From contig NZ_JASISW010000016.1 in NCBI RefSeq assembly GCF_030063335.1, forward strand, positions 62,001-126,000: 64,000 nt of DNA, in the 5' to 3' direction. Below, piece by piece: positions 1 through 8,801 of this stretch. The notes below the pieces were generated by a model. The model ran no database searches and had not been told where the DNA came from. It saw only the letters and a list, made by a program, of their open reading frames with translations. Positions within the stretch are counted from its first letter, which is position 1. Each line of letters begins with the position of its first letter. Made by a program: the position numbers and the translations under genes. The DNA comes from Rhodococcus sp. G-MC3. Its GTDB lineage: Bacteria > Actinomycetota > Actinomycetes > Mycobacteriales > Mycobacteriaceae.

Positions 1-397
1 CGCCGAGGTGGCGATGAACGAGGCTGCTCGTGCGTCGCTTCGTTTGGTGGCGGCCGGCATCGAGGATGAGCAGGACGGGGCGGTCGACGGCGGGATCATC
101 GACGGTGGGGTCGTGTATCGCCGGGCGGTGATCGCCGCAGACGTCGACGACCCAACTCTGCGGCCCGACCTCGACGATTCGGTCGTTCGGCTCAAAGAAC
201 CCTTGCGTATGGACCAGGTGGCGTCGATACACGTCGATCTGGAAGCTGCAGAATCGGATGTGGCGAAGGCAGTTGCGGTCGTCGACGCAGCCGATATGGG
301 AGATCATGATGCCGAATTCGTGCTCGGCGACGCCGAAGACCATATTCTTGCCTGGTACGCCACGCAGGAACTGCCGTTCCTGCTCGAGTTCCTGTAG
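1..397 (+). CDS. Possible 3' end of an unidentified gene
   Basis: An open frame enters from the left edge and stops with TAG just before the reductase promoter. The visible part, about 131 codons, is very rich in Asp, Ala and Val and matches no family I recognise. Codon choice (TCG for Ser, G-rich first positions, high GC3) suits coding on this strand, and the position matches a same-strand neighbour of the reductase in mycobacteria. However, the opposite strand is also open in register over most of this stretch, without a good start codon or ribosome binding site. Either frame could be a shadow; I lean weakly to the plus strand. Confidence 0.3.
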   Translation, partial: AEVAMNEAARASLRLVAAGIEDEQDGAVDGGIIDGGVVYRRAVIAADVDDPTLRPDLDDSVVRLKEPLRMDQVASIHVDLEAAESDVAKAVAVVDAADMGDHDAEFVLGDAEDHILAWYATQELPFLLEFL

Positions 398-413
398 TCG
401 GACGGACTGTCCG

Positions 414-437
414 GTAACCTACGGTAGCGTAACCTGG
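414..437. promoter_or_regulatory. Candidate operator upstream of the reductase
   Basis: The left arm GTAACCTACGG is identical over 11 bases to the left arm of the palindrome at 3096-3119, and both sites continue with CGTAA after a four-base centre region. The right arm here is less symmetric. It lies about 90-110 bases before the reductase start. Shared sequence upstream of two genes of one pathway suggests a common, probably TetR-like, regulator. The regulator is not identified. Confidence 0.5.
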
Positions 438-523
438 ACATAGGTGAGGTTGCAGACGCACCGCGGAACGCGCGACGTGGCGTACCGGATCTACTGTTTC
501 GAGCGAGGGGAACAAACTTTCCG

Positions 524-1639
524 ATGGACCTGAAGAAGTGGCTGGAAGCCCCGGCTGCGGATGTTTCGGCACCGAAGCGACCGAAGCTCAACATGTTGCG
601 CGGCGCCATCACTCGGATCACCACGCCGTTGCTTCCCGACGACTACCTTCACCTTGCCAATCCGCTGTGGTCAGCTCGCGAGTTGCGGGGACGCGTCGTC
701 GAGGTCAAGCAGGAGACTGCAACAGCGGTGACTCTGGTCATTCAACCTGGCTGGGGATTCAACTTCGATTATCAACCAGGCCAATACATTGGAATCGGAC
801 TCCATCTTGGCGGCCGGTGGCACTGGCGTTCGTACTCGCTGACGTCGCCGCCCAATTGGGACGAGAAGCGGATCTCCATCACCGTCAAGGCGATGCCGGA
901 GGGCTTCCTTTCGAGCCATCTGGTCGGCGGCGTTCCTCAGGGAACCATCGTTCGGCTCAACGCGCCCAAGGGGAACTTCGCGCTACCGACGCCACCCCCG
1001 GACAAGATACTTTTCATCACTGCGGGTAGTGGAATCACACCCATCATCTCGATGCTGCGGACGCTGGATCGGCACGGCGACATGCCGGACACCGTGCACA
1101 TCCATTCGGCACCTACCGAGGACGAAGTGATGTTCGGGGACGAGTTGACGACCATCGCCGCGGGACACCAGCAGTTTCAGTCGCACATCCAGCTGACCCG
1201 GTCTGACGGCAAGTTCGCATTGGCCTCGCTCGACGGCCTCTACCCGGATTGGCGTACTCGCGAGACGTGGGCGTGCGGTCCTGCGGCGTTGCTGGAGGAT
1301 CTGGAGCGGGTCTGGAAACAAGAAGGTATCGAGAACAAGCTTCACCTCGAGCGGTTCGAGATTGCCAGGGCCGATACCTCGGGCAAGGGTGGCAAGGTCA
1401 CGTTCTCCAAGTCGGATCGGTCGGCGGACATCGACGGAGCGACGAGTCTGCTCGAGGCGGGCGAGAACCTGGGTGTTCAGATGCCGTTCGGTTGCCGGAT
1501 GGGTATCTGTCAGTCGTGCGTGGTGCCATTGACCTCGGGCCATGTGATCGATCTGCGTTCCGGCAAGGAACACGGTGAAGGCGAACGTATCCAAACGTGC
1601 ATCTCCGCCGCTGCGGGCGATTGCACTCTGGAGCTGTGA
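524..1639 (+). CDS. Ferredoxin reductase for fatty-acid desaturase (Rv3230c-like)
   Basis: This 371-aa protein is a three-part electron-transfer chain. It has an FAD-binding beta-barrel (RSYS motif at 102-105), an NAD(P)-binding domain with a GSGITP motif, and a C-terminal plant-type [2Fe-2S] ferredoxin with ligands C324, C329, C332 and C359. It would pass electrons from NADPH through FAD and the cluster to a membrane desaturase. The mycobacterial homologue Rv3230c is the partner of DesA3, which makes oleoyl products from stearoyl substrates, and a desaturase follows here. The start has a GAGGGG ribosome site about a dozen bases upstream. Regulation is probably through the palindromic site at 414-437. 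Confidence 0.93.
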   Translation: MDLKKWLEAPAADVSAPKRPKLNMLRGAITRITTPLLPDDYLHLANPLWSARELRGRVVEVKQETATAVTLVIQPGWGFNFDYQPGQYIGIGLHLGGRWHWRSYSLTSPPNWDEKRISITVKAMPEGFLSSHLVGGVPQGTIVRLNAPKGNFALPTPPPDKILFITAGSGITPIISMLRTLDRHGDMPDTVHIHSAPTEDEVMFGDELTTIAAGHQQFQSHIQLTRSDGKFALASLDGLYPDWRTRETWACGPAALLEDLERVWKQEGIENKLHLERFEIARADTSGKGGKVTFSKSDRSADIDGATSLLEAGENLGVQMPFGCRMGICQSCVVPLTSGHVIDLRSGKEHGEGERIQTCISAAAGDCTLEL

Positions 1640-1707
1640 AGACGAGTACAGGGTGACTGCCTTACGTGAACGAGCACCAACGGATTTCTCAGCAAGTTCG
1701 GGTACCC

Positions 1708-1737
1708 TTGGCAACGTCGCTTCGCCTAAAATATACG
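1708..1737 (+). promoter_or_regulatory. Candidate promoter of the first desaturase
   Basis: TTGGCA at 1708-1713 and TATACG at 1732-1737 are separated by 18 bases. They lie in an unusually AT-rich patch that also forms a short inverted repeat (CTAAA and TTTAG). This suggests the desaturase can be transcribed separately from the reductase. Pattern match only. Confidence 0.4.
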
Positions 1738-1776
1738 TTTAGTTCGGGCTGGCGCCCATAACTCTGGAGGACCACG

Positions 1777-3099
1777 ATGGCCATCACGGACATCAAGGAG
1801 TTCGCTCATCTCACCGAAGCAGACATGGAAGCCTTCGGTCGCGAACTCGACGCGGTACGCCGCGACATCGAGGATTCGCGTGGCGAGAAAGACGCCGCGT
1901 ATATCCGCCGCACCATCAAGTTGCAACGCTGCTTGGAGCTCGGCGGTCGAATGGTCTTGATGGGCAGCAAGTACCGACCGGCATGGCTTGCAGGCACGGC
2001 CATGTTGAGCGTTGCCAAGATCATCGAGAACATGGAACTCGGGCACAACGTGATGCACGGGCAATGGGACTGGATGAACGATCCGGAGATCCACTCGGTG
2101 TCGTGGGAGTGGGATCAGACCGGGCCGTCCGAGCAGTGGAAGCGTGCGCACAACTATTCGCACCACACCTATACCAACATTGTTGGAATGGATGACGATA
2201 TCGGTTTCGGAATTCTTCGGATGACTCGTGACGAGCCGTGGAAGCCGATGAATCTCCTGCAGCCGCTTGCCAATGTCGTGCTCGCAACAACGTTCGAGTG
2301 GGGAATTGCGCTGCACGATCTCGATGCTCAGAAAGAACTCGACGGCGAGCACGCGGGCAACTTCTGGAAGTCACCGACCAATCGTGCGTTCGCTCGCAAG
2401 ATTGCGCGGCAGGTCGGCAAGGACTTCGTGTTGTTCCCTGCGCTGACTGGTCCTTCTTGGAAGAGCACGCTGACCGCGAACGCCACGGCCAACCTCGTCC
2501 GCAATCTGTGGTCGTATGCAGTCATCTTCTGTGGGCACTTTCCTGATGGCGCCGAGAAGTTCACGATGGGCCAGTTCGACACCGAAACTCGTGCTGAGTG
2601 GTACCTCCGTCAGATGCTCGGTAGCGCGAACTTCGACGCAGGCAAGCTTATGGCGTTCATGAGTGGCAATCTCTGCTATCAGATCGAGCACCATATGTTC
2701 CCTGATCTGCCGAGTAACCGCTACAAAGAAATCTCCGAACGCGTGCATGCGCTGTGCGAGAAGTACGACCTTCCATATACGACGGGTTCGCTCGGCAAGC
2801 AGTATTTGTTGGCACTGCGCACGATCCACAAGTTGTCGCTGCCGGACAGCTGGCTCCGCGCTACCTCGGACAATGCTCCGGAGACCAGCTCTGAGCGTCG
2901 TTTCCGCCCGGATGATGCACCTGTCGTGCACGCCCTGCGTATCGACCCGCTCACCGGGCAGCGCCGCGGCCTCCGTTCTGCGATCGCCGAGGCGCGGGTG
3001 ACATTGCGGCACGCGAAAAAGGAAGCGAAGCGGCAGGCGAAGGCGCTTCGTCAGGCGCAGCGGGATCGAGTGAGTTCGGTCACGCCTACGTCGCCGTAA
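1777..3099 (+). CDS. desA3: Membrane fatty-acid / acyl-CoA desaturase (DesA3 family)
   Basis: A 440-aa integral membrane di-iron desaturase. The three histidine clusters of the family are present: HNVMH at 90-94, HNYSHH at 125-130 and QIEHH at 302-306. These residues bind the two irons that activate oxygen to introduce a cis double bond into a long-chain acyl group. The C-terminal 60 residues are basic and lysine-rich, probably cytoplasmic. A strong ribosome site (CTGGAGGA) precedes the start. The reductase just upstream is its likely electron donor, as in the mycobacterial Rv3230c-DesA3 pair. Substrate chain length and position cannot be read from the sequence. Confidence 0.93.
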   Translation: MAITDIKEFAHLTEADMEAFGRELDAVRRDIEDSRGEKDAAYIRRTIKLQRCLELGGRMVLMGSKYRPAWLAGTAMLSVAKIIENMELGHNVMHGQWDWMNDPEIHSVSWEWDQTGPSEQWKRAHNYSHHTYTNIVGMDDDIGFGILRMTRDEPWKPMNLLQPLANVVLATTFEWGIALHDLDAQKELDGEHAGNFWKSPTNRAFARKIARQVGKDFVLFPALTGPSWKSTLTANATANLVRNLWSYAVIFCGHFPDGAEKFTMGQFDTETRAEWYLRQMLGSANFDAGKLMAFMSGNLCYQIEHHMFPDLPSNRYKEISERVHALCEKYDLPYTTGSLGKQYLLALRTIHKLSLPDSWLRATSDNAPETSSERRFRPDDAPVVHALRIDPLTGQRRGLRSAIAEARVTLRHAKKEAKRQAKALRQAQRDRVSSVTPTSP

Positions 3100-3119
3100 C
3101 CTACGGAACCGTAAGTTAC
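3096..3119. promoter_or_regulatory. 24-bp palindromic operator between the two desaturases
   Basis: The site reads GTAACCTACGG, AA, CCGTAAGTTAC: two 11-base arms that are reverse complements except at one position. It begins within the last codon of the first desaturase and is followed at once by another half-site, TTACGGTAG. The 11-base left arm recurs exactly at 414-424. It is well placed to control the second desaturase, which starts 67 bases later. Confidence 0.65.
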
Positions 3120-3185
3120 GGTAGAGTAGCCGGGAGTAGAGACACTATGTGTCACCACCGACGACTGCCAGGAGGGCCGTAACCC

Positions 3186-4442
3186 GTGGCGATTTCGGAA
3201 ATCAAAGAGTATGCACACCTGACCGATGCTGATGTCGAAGCACTCGGAGTCGAACTCGACGCGATCAGACGCGACATCGAAGGCTCACGCGGTGAGCGTG
3301 ATGCCCGGTACATCCGCAACACGATCAGGCTGCAGCGCTCCCTTGAAATTGGTGGCCGCGCAGTCCTTTTCGCCAGTCGTAAGCGGCCGGCGTGGTTGTT
3401 GGGAACCGGGATGCTCGGCGCCGCCAAAATCATCGAGAACATGGAACTCGGGCACAACGTGATGCACGGGCAATGGGACTGGATGAACGATCCGGAGGTC
3501 CACTCCACATCGTGGGAGTGGGACAACACCGGTCCGTCGGCGCACTGGAAGCAGACGCACAACTACATCCACCACAAGTACACCAACATCCTCGGGATGG
3601 ACGACGACGTCGGCTACGGTCTGCTTCGCGTTACGCGTGATCAGCGGTGGAAGCCGTTCAATTTGGGTAACCCCGTGTTCAACCTGCTGCTCCAGCTGTT
3701 CTTCGAGTATGGAGTTGCAGCGCAGCACCTCGAGTTGGGCAAGGTCGCCCAGGGGCGGGTTCCTCGTGAGGAGTTCGAGCAGAAGCGCCGCGAGGTGCTG
3801 GAAAAAGTCGGTAAGCAGATCGCCAAGGACTATGTCGTCTACCCGGCGCTCACCGGACCGGCCTGGAAGAGCACTCTGACGGCCAATATCGTGGCGAACA
3901 TGATCCGCAACGTCTGGACCAACACGGTTATCTTCTGTGGTCACTTCCCGGACGGCGCAGAGAAGTTCACCAAGGCCGACATGGTGGGTGAAACCCAGGG
4001 GGAGTGGTACCTGCGTCAGATGCTCGGCAGTGCGAACTTCAACGCAGGCCCCGTCATGGAATTCATGAGTGGCAATCTTTGCTACCAGATCGAGCACCAC
4101 CTGTTCCCTGACCTTCCGAGCAATCGCCTGCGGGAGATCAAGTTTCGCGTTCTCGAACTGGCCGAGAAGTACGACCTGCCGTACACCACCGGATCGATCG
4201 GCAAGCAATACCTGCTGTCGTGGCGAACCATTGCGAAGCTCTCGCTTCCGAACAAGTACCTCAAGGCGTCGGCCGACGACGCGCCCGAAACTGCATCGGA
4301 ACGCAAGTTCGCCGGTGACACCGGTCGCGGCTTGCTGACCGTCGATCCAGAGACAGGCAAACGTCGCGGACTCCGAACCGCAATCGCCGAGTCGAAGAGC
4401 AAGAGGGGGCTTCGCGGACTCGTCGCGAAGGTTGCCCGATAG
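3186..4442 (+). CDS. Second membrane fatty-acid desaturase, paralogue
   Basis: A 418-aa paralogue of the preceding gene with the same three histidine boxes: HNVMH at 90-94, HNYIHH at 125-130 and IEHH ending at 305. Long blocks are nearly identical between the two proteins, including the DNA around box 1, which indicates an old tandem duplication. Divergence is highest around residues 145-200 and in the C-terminal tail. The start is GTG with an AGGAGGG ribosome site. It has its own palindromic operator immediately upstream. It presumably shares the reductase encoded upstream; whether it differs in substrate or in induction conditions is open. Confidence 0.92.
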   Translation: MAISEIKEYAHLTDADVEALGVELDAIRRDIEGSRGERDARYIRNTIRLQRSLEIGGRAVLFASRKRPAWLLGTGMLGAAKIIENMELGHNVMHGQWDWMNDPEVHSTSWEWDNTGPSAHWKQTHNYIHHKYTNILGMDDDVGYGLLRVTRDQRWKPFNLGNPVFNLLLQLFFEYGVAAQHLELGKVAQGRVPREEFEQKRREVLEKVGKQIAKDYVVYPALTGPAWKSTLTANIVANMIRNVWTNTVIFCGHFPDGAEKFTKADMVGETQGEWYLRQMLGSANFNAGPVMEFMSGNLCYQIEHHLFPDLPSNRLREIKFRVLELAEKYDLPYTTGSIGKQYLLSWRTIAKLSLPNKYLKASADDAPETASERKFAGDTGRGLLTVDPETGKRRGLRTAIAESKSKRGLRGLVAKVAR

Positions 4443-4493
4443 AAGAAACACCGAACAGAAAACGCTTACACGACGCTTGGTGGTCTCTCCGGA

Positions 4494-5483
4494 CTACCAG
4501 GCGTCGTTCGTGCGTACGGCCTCGAGAAGTAGACGCACGGCAGCGACGCGCCGTGCGGCGTCGCCGATCAGGGCGTCCAATGCGCATTCCGGATCGGCAG
4601 GTGGACCGAGATGGGTGCACCCGCGCGGACATTCCTTGATCGCATCTGCCAGATCCGAGAATGCGGCGACCACCTGTTCGGGCGAGATGTGTGCCAACCC
4701 GAACGATCGAATACCTGGCGTGTCCACGACCCACCCGCCGCCTGGCAGAGGGAGGGCGACGGACTGCGTCGACGTATGTCTGCCCTTTCCTACTCCCGAT
4801 ACGACGCCGGTGGCGCGATGGGCGTCGGGAACCAGTCGGTTCACGAGCGTGGATTTCCCCACTCCCGAATGCCCTATGAGCGCGGTCAACCGGTTGTCGA
4901 GTGTTTTCGTCAGTTCGGTCAGATCCTCGCTCTGGCCCGCCAGGACGACCGGGACGTCCAGATCGGCGAAGGCCGCCGCAAACTCGGCGGGATCGGCCAG
5001 GTCGCTCTTGGTGAGGCACAGAATGGGTTTCAGCCCTCCAACGTACGCAGCAACGAGTGCCCGCTCGACGAATCCTGTCCGCGGTGGGGGATCCGCCAGT
5101 GCCGCAACGATGAGGAGTTGTTCTGCGTTGGCGACGACGACTCGCTCGTACGGGTCGGTGTCGTCGGCGGTGCGTCGCAGCACGGTAGTGCGCTCGGCGA
5201 CGCGGACGATGCGGGCGAGTGTGTCGACCTTGCCCGAGAGGTCTCCGACGATGTCGACGTCGTCTCCCACGACGATCGGGGTTCGGCCCAGTTCGCGGGC
5301 GCGCATGGTAACCACGTGCCTATCGGGATCGCCGCCCAGAACACAACCCCACCGGCCACGGTCGACGGACACCACCATGCCCGATTCCGCGTCGGCATGG
5401 TCCGGTCGCGTCTTCGTTCGGGGGCGCGAACTCTTGCCCGGCCGAATCCGAACGTCCGATTCGTCGTAGCGGCGCGGCGTCAG
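4494..5483 (-). CDS. rsgA: Ribosome small-subunit GTPase RsgA (EngC)
   Basis: A circularly permuted GTPase that assists late 30S subunit maturation and is released after GTP hydrolysis. An N-terminal OB-fold is followed by G4 (TKSD), G1 (GHSGVGKST) and G3 (DTPG), the permuted order, and by a C-terminal zinc knuckle (CPRGCTH and a later Cys). The family alignment begins near TPRRYDESD, which leaves no ATG or GTG; CTG at 5483, overlapping the aroA stop by three bases, fits best. The next ATG in frame, at 5378, would remove conserved sequence. It is coupled to aroA, as in mycobacteria. Confidence 0.93.
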   Translation of the reverse strand: MTPRRYDESDVRIRPGKSSRPRTKTRPDHADAESGMVVSVDRGRWGCVLGGDPDRHVVTMRARELGRTPIVVGDDVDIVGDLSGKVDTLARIVRVAERTTVLRRTADDTDPYERVVVANAEQLLIVAALADPPPRTGFVERALVAAYVGGLKPILCLTKSDLADPAEFAAAFADLDVPVVLAGQSEDLTELTKTLDNRLTALIGHSGVGKSTLVNRLVPDAHRATGVVSGVGKGRHTSTQSVALPLPGGGWVVDTPGIRSFGLAHISPEQVVAAFSDLADAIKECPRGCTHLGPPADPECALDALIGDAARRVAAVRLLLEAVRTNDAW

Positions 5484-6805
5484 GACGAGATCTCTTCCGC
5501 GGTGTGCGTCGGCGAACCCGCCAGCATGTCGGCCCACAATAACTCGAAACCGGGAAGGGTCTTGGCGGTGGTGCCGATGTCGTCGACCTCGACTCCTTGG
5601 ACGACAAGGCCGAGAATAGCTCCCGCAGTTGCCATTCGGTGATCGGCGTAGGCATGCCACATGCCGCCGTGAAGAGCGGTGGGCATTATGTCGAGACCGT
5701 CGTCGGTCTCGTCGGCGGAGCCGCCGAGCCTGCCGATCTCGGTGGCGAGGGCGGCGAGACGGTCGGTCTCGTGTCCGCGAAGATGCGCGATCCCACGGAG
5801 GTGAGATGGTCCGTCGGCCAAGGCGGCGAGGGCGGCGACCGTCGGAGTCAGCTCCCCGACTTCGTGCAGGTCGATGTCGATGCCGCGCAGGGTGTCCGGC
5901 CCGCGAACCACGAGGGTGCCGTCGATCAATTGCACGTCGGCGCCCATGCGCGAGAGAATCTCTCGCACAGCGTCGCCGGGTTGAGTGGTCGTCGACGGCC
6001 AGTTCGGCACTCGGACTTCGCCTCCCGTCACCGCAGCGGCGGCGAGGAACGGTGTTGCATTGGACAGGTCGGGCTCGATCACCCAGTCCACTGCATTCAC
6101 CGGGCCGGGGTGAACCCGCCAGGTGTCGGCGTCGCCGCTCTCGGCCGGCGTGTCGACGCGGACCCCGGCGCGGCGCAACATTTCGACGGTCATGTCGATG
6201 TGCGGCATCGACGGAACCGGCTTACCGACGTGGTGGATGACGATTCCGTCGTCGAAACCAGCAGCCGAGAGCATCAGACCCGAGACGAACTGCGACGAGC
6301 CCGACGCGTCGATCTCCACCGATCCTCCGCGCACGCTGCCCGTGCCGTCGACGGTGAACGGAAGACTGTCTCCTGCCACGCCGACGCCGATGGCGCGCAG
6401 CGCACTCAGAATGGTGTCCAGAGGCCGGGTTCGAGCTTGCTCGTCGCCGTCGAAGGCCACCGCTCCCGTGGCCAGAGCGGCCAGCGGCGGCACGAATCGC
6501 ATAACGGTGCCGGCCAGCCCGCAATCGATGGAACCACCGTGCAGCGGCGCGGGGAAGACCGTGAGCGACGTCGGATCATCGGGATCGATGTCGATCCTGA
6601 CGCCGATCTCGCGTAGCGCTGCGATCATCAAGTCGGTATCGCGGCTGCGTAGCGTCCCGGAAACCGACGAAGGGCCAGTGGCCAGTGCCGAGATGATCAG
6701 CGCTCGATTGGTGATGGACTTGGATCCGGGAAGGGTGACCGTCGCACGAACGGGCGCGGAGGTCGACGGTGCAGTCCAGGGATTCACCACCCCATCCTTG
6801 CGCAT
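5480..6805 (-). CDS. aroA: 3-phosphoshikimate 1-carboxyvinyltransferase (EPSP synthase)
   Basis: Sixth step of the shikimate pathway: joins phosphoenolpyruvate to shikimate-3-phosphate to make EPSP for aromatic amino acids and menaquinone. The 441-aa frame has the PGSKS motif near the N terminus, [17 protein letters not shown] (the phosphate and PEP site region) and [10 protein letters not shown]. An internal GTG at about residue 7 (NPWTAP onward) matches the mycobacterial N terminus better than the ATG used here. It is the first gene of a two-gene unit with rsgA. Confidence 0.95.
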   Translation of the reverse strand: MRKDGVVNPWTAPSTSAPVRATVTLPGSKSITNRALIISALATGPSSVSGTLRSRDTDLMIAALREIGVRIDIDPDDPTSLTVFPAPLHGGSIDCGLAGTVMRFVPPLAALATGAVAFDGDEQARTRPLDTILSALRAIGVGVAGDSLPFTVDGTGSVRGGSVEIDASGSSQFVSGLMLSAAGFDDGIVIHHVGKPVPSMPHIDMTVEMLRRAGVRVDTPAESGDADTWRVHPGPVNAVDWVIEPDLSNATPFLAAAAVTGGEVRVPNWPSTTTQPGDAVREILSRMGADVQLIDGTLVVRGPDTLRGIDIDLHEVGELTPTVAALAALADGPSHLRGIAHLRGHETDRLAALATEIGRLGGSADETDDGLDIMPTALHGGMWHAYADHRMATAGAILGLVVQGVEVDDIGTTAKTLPGFELLWADMLAGSPTHTAEEISS

Positions 6806-6851
6806 CCGGTATCAGCGTGTGGCATTCGGTATCAGTGTGTGGCTTTCGGCG

Positions 6852-7346
6852 TCACTGCGTGGCAACACGCGCGGTCACTGCGTTCGTGAGTCGAACGAGG
6901 TCGCGTGGATCGAGCTCGATTTCGAGACCTCGACGACCTCCGCTGCACAGTATGCGGTCCCAGTTCAGCGCCGACTCGTCCACGACGGTGACGAGTAGCC
7001 GTTTCTGCCCGATCGGGGAGATGCCGCCGAAGACGTACCCGGTGGAGCGCTCGGCATCGATCCGGTCGGCCATCGCAATTTTGCGGGCACCCAGCGCGGA
7101 CGCTGCGCTCTTGAGCGAGAGCGTCGTGGTGACCGGCAACACCGCGACGGCGAGGGAGCTGTCCGGACGCTTGACGACGAGGGTCTTGAATATTTGCTCG
7201 GACGTGACTCCCAGGCGTTCGGTGAGGACATCGGCGGCCTCGCTACCGTACGACTCGTTGCGCGGGTCGTGCTCGTAGGTGTGCACACGATGGCCGACTT
7301 GTCTCGCGATCAGCAGCGCGACGGCGGGCGTCGGAGCAGCAGGCAT
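6852..7346 (-). CDS. ybaK: YbaK/ProX-type Cys-tRNA(Pro) / aminoacyl-tRNA deacylase
   Basis: A 164-aa single-domain protein of the YbaK/EbsC editing family, which hydrolyses misacylated tRNA such as Cys-tRNA(Pro). Family features seen are the conserved Lys in FKTLVV, the GGISPIGQ loop and a Ser/Asp-rich C-terminal half. The start is chosen at the ATG of MPAAPTP. TACAGT lies seven bases before it, so the mRNA is probably leaderless; longer frames upstream run into the sigH promoter region. It is divergent from sigH. Confidence 0.88.
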   Translation of the reverse strand: MPAAPTPAVALLIARQVGHRVHTYEHDPRNESYGSEAADVLTERLGVTSEQIFKTLVVKRPDSSLAVAVLPVTTTLSLKSAASALGARKIAMADRIDAERSTGYVFGGISPIGQKRLLVTVVDESALNWDRILCSGGRRGLEIELDPRDLVRLTNAVTARVATQ

Positions 7347-7413
7347 GCAGGCCACTGTAGCGATGGTGGGCCGCGTGAATACCGGTTCGACTTCGTCGGC
7401 CGTCGACCGGACG

Positions 7414-7439
7414 GGAACACGCGGCGCACTCCCGTTGTT
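7414..7439 (+). promoter_or_regulatory. SigH-type promoter, probable autoregulation
   Basis: GGAACA at 7414-7419 and GTT at 7437-7439 are separated by 17 bases, matching the GGAA...GTT consensus recognised by SigH/SigR sigma factors. It lies about 40 bases before the sigH start. Autoregulation through such a promoter is established for the mycobacterial and streptomycete homologues; here it is inferred from sequence. Confidence 0.7.
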
Positions 7440-7478
7440 CTTTGCACTACGAGTGCAAGTGGAAGGAAGGGAGTGACT

Positions 7479-8237
7479 GTGGCCTTGATGACCACCGATC
7501 GCCGCGAGGCGGGTGTATCGGGTGCGGGTGCGATCTATGTGAAGGACCTGCCCTCGCCCACGGTAGCCTGGTCGAACATGGCTACCGAAGGGAACAGCGT
7601 GGAGGAAGTCGAGCGCCCAGCTCAGGCGGCAGCCGAGTCGGCAGGTGAACTGACGGCGCGCTTCGAGCGCGACGCTCTCCCGATGCTGGATCAGCTGTAC
7701 GGCGCGGCATTGCGTATGACGCGTAACCCGGCGGACGCCGAAGATCTCGTCCAGGAGACGTACATCAAGGCGTATTCGGCGTTTCGATCGTTCCGCGAGG
7801 GCACGAACTTGAAGGCCTGGTTGTATCGGATCCTTACCAACACCTACATCAACTCGTATCGGAAGAAGCAGCGCCAGCCTGCGCAGTATCCGACCGACGA
7901 GATCACCGACTGGCAGCTGGCGGCGACCGCCGAACACACCTCGACCGGACTCCGTTCGGCTGAGGTGGAGGCGCTCGACGCTCTTCCCGACGACGACATC
8001 AAGGCGGCTCTACAGTCTCTCCCGGAAGAGTTCCGGATGGCGGTCTACTACGCCGACGTCGAGGGATTCCCATACAAAGAAATTGCCGAGATCATGGGTA
8101 CGCCCATCGGAACGGTGATGTCGCGTTTGCATCGCGGGCGCAAGCAGCTGAGGGGTCAGCTGGCCGGCGTGGCTCGCGAGCGTGGATTCAATCGCAACGG
8201 TGCGGTGGACATGCACGAGCAGGAGGTTTCGAAGTGA
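7479..8237 (+). CDS. sigH: ECF sigma factor SigH/SigR (thiol-oxidative stress)
   Basis: A group IV sigma factor that redirects RNA polymerase to thioredoxin, mycothiol and proteolysis genes under disulfide or heat stress. Region 2 ([14 protein letters not shown]) and region 4 ([21 protein letters not shown]) are highly conserved with mycobacterial SigH. GTG 7479 is chosen for its GGAAGG ribosome site eight bases upstream. An ATG at 7578 would give a protein 33 residues shorter, closer to the usual N terminus. The stop overlaps the anti-sigma gene start, so the two are coupled. Confidence 0.94.
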   Translation: MALMTTDRREAGVSGAGAIYVKDLPSPTVAWSNMATEGNSVEEVERPAQAAAESAGELTARFERDALPMLDQLYGAALRMTRNPADAEDLVQETYIKAYSAFRSFREGTNLKAWLYRILTNTYINSYRKKQRQPAQYPTDEITDWQLAATAEHTSTGLRSAEVEALDALPDDDIKAALQSLPEEFRMAVYYADVEGFPYKEIAEIMGTPIGTVMSRLHRGRKQLRGQLAGVARERGFNRNGAVDMHEQEVSK

Positions 8238-8539
8238 CATCAGATGTGCCCGAAACGCCGACTGCGGCAGATCGAGAGTTCGAGAACCTCGATTGTTCCG
8301 CTGTGATCGCGGACGTCTGGCTGATGCTCGACAACGAATGCGACCAGGGGAGCCGCGAACGCCTCCAGCGTCACATCGACGAATGCGGATCGTGCTTTGC
8401 TGCCTACGGCATCGAGGAGAAGGTCAAAAACCTCATCAACCGTAAGTGCGGAGGCGATCAAGCACCGGCAGGGCTACGCGAGAGGCTCAGCATCGAGATC
8501 CGAAGTACCGTGCTCATCAAACAGACGGAAATCGACTGA
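8234..8539 (+). CDS. rshA: Zinc anti-sigma factor RshA/RsrA
   Basis: A 101-aa zinc-containing anti-sigma (ZAS) protein that holds SigH inactive in reducing conditions and releases it when its cysteines form a disulfide. The signature HxxxCxxC is present as H47, C51, C54, with upstream C21 and C36. The start GTG overlaps the sigH stop (GTGA), giving matched synthesis of the pair. A strong terminator follows. Confidence 0.93.
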   Translation: MTSDVPETPTAADREFENLDCSAVIADVWLMLDNECDQGSRERLQRHIDECGSCFAAYGIEEKVKNLINRKCGGDQAPAGLRERLSIEIRSTVLIKQTEID

Positions 8540-8551
8540 CCTCGTAGACCA

Positions 8552-8605
8552 GGTAATCGAAGAAGGGCCGGGAAGCAGATGCTTCCCGGCCCTTCTTCGA
8601 TTACC
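8552..8605. terminator. Bidirectional intrinsic terminator, 25-bp perfect stem
   Basis: 8552-8576 and 8581-8605 are perfect reverse complements around a 4-base AGAT loop. The stem has a GGGCCGGGAAGC core. It lies between the convergent rshA and bL37 genes and can serve both strands. Confidence 0.9.
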
Positions 8606-8617
8606 CGTGGCAATACG

Positions 8618-8692
8618 TCAGCTGTTCGGACGTTTGCCGTGGTTGGCTTTGTTTCCCTTACGACTGCGCTTCTTGCGCCCACGCTTACCCAT
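8618..8692 (-). CDS. Ribosomal protein bL37, 24 aa
   Basis: A very short gene encoding MGKRGRKKRSRKGNKANHGK plus RPNS. The protein is extremely basic and closely resembles bL37, the 24-residue large-subunit protein first seen in mycobacterial ribosome structures. The family is the same length and ends in the same ANHGKRPN motif. The GAGGAG ribosome site is well spaced before the ATG. It is convergent with rshA across the shared terminator. Length alone makes it easy to miss. Confidence 0.9.
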   Translation of the reverse strand: MGKRGRKKRSRKGNKANHGKRPNS

Positions 8693-8801
8693 GATGAGCT
8701 CCTCTCTACTTGTTCACTACAGTCTTTCACGTGTGATCGGCTGTGTTTCCAGTGGTGCCCGAATCCTGCTGCGAATCAGCCCCGAACGAGAGGGAAACAT
8801 C

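Noticed and set aside
192..572. Minus-strand frames at the left edge as a divergent TetR regulator
   Set aside because: No helix-turn-helix or acceptable start and ribosome site; composition unusual (His/Cys-rich or Arg/Pro-rich).
2371..4451. Long antisense frames across the desaturases
   Set aside because: Stop-free only because of high GC; the plus-strand proteins have full His boxes.
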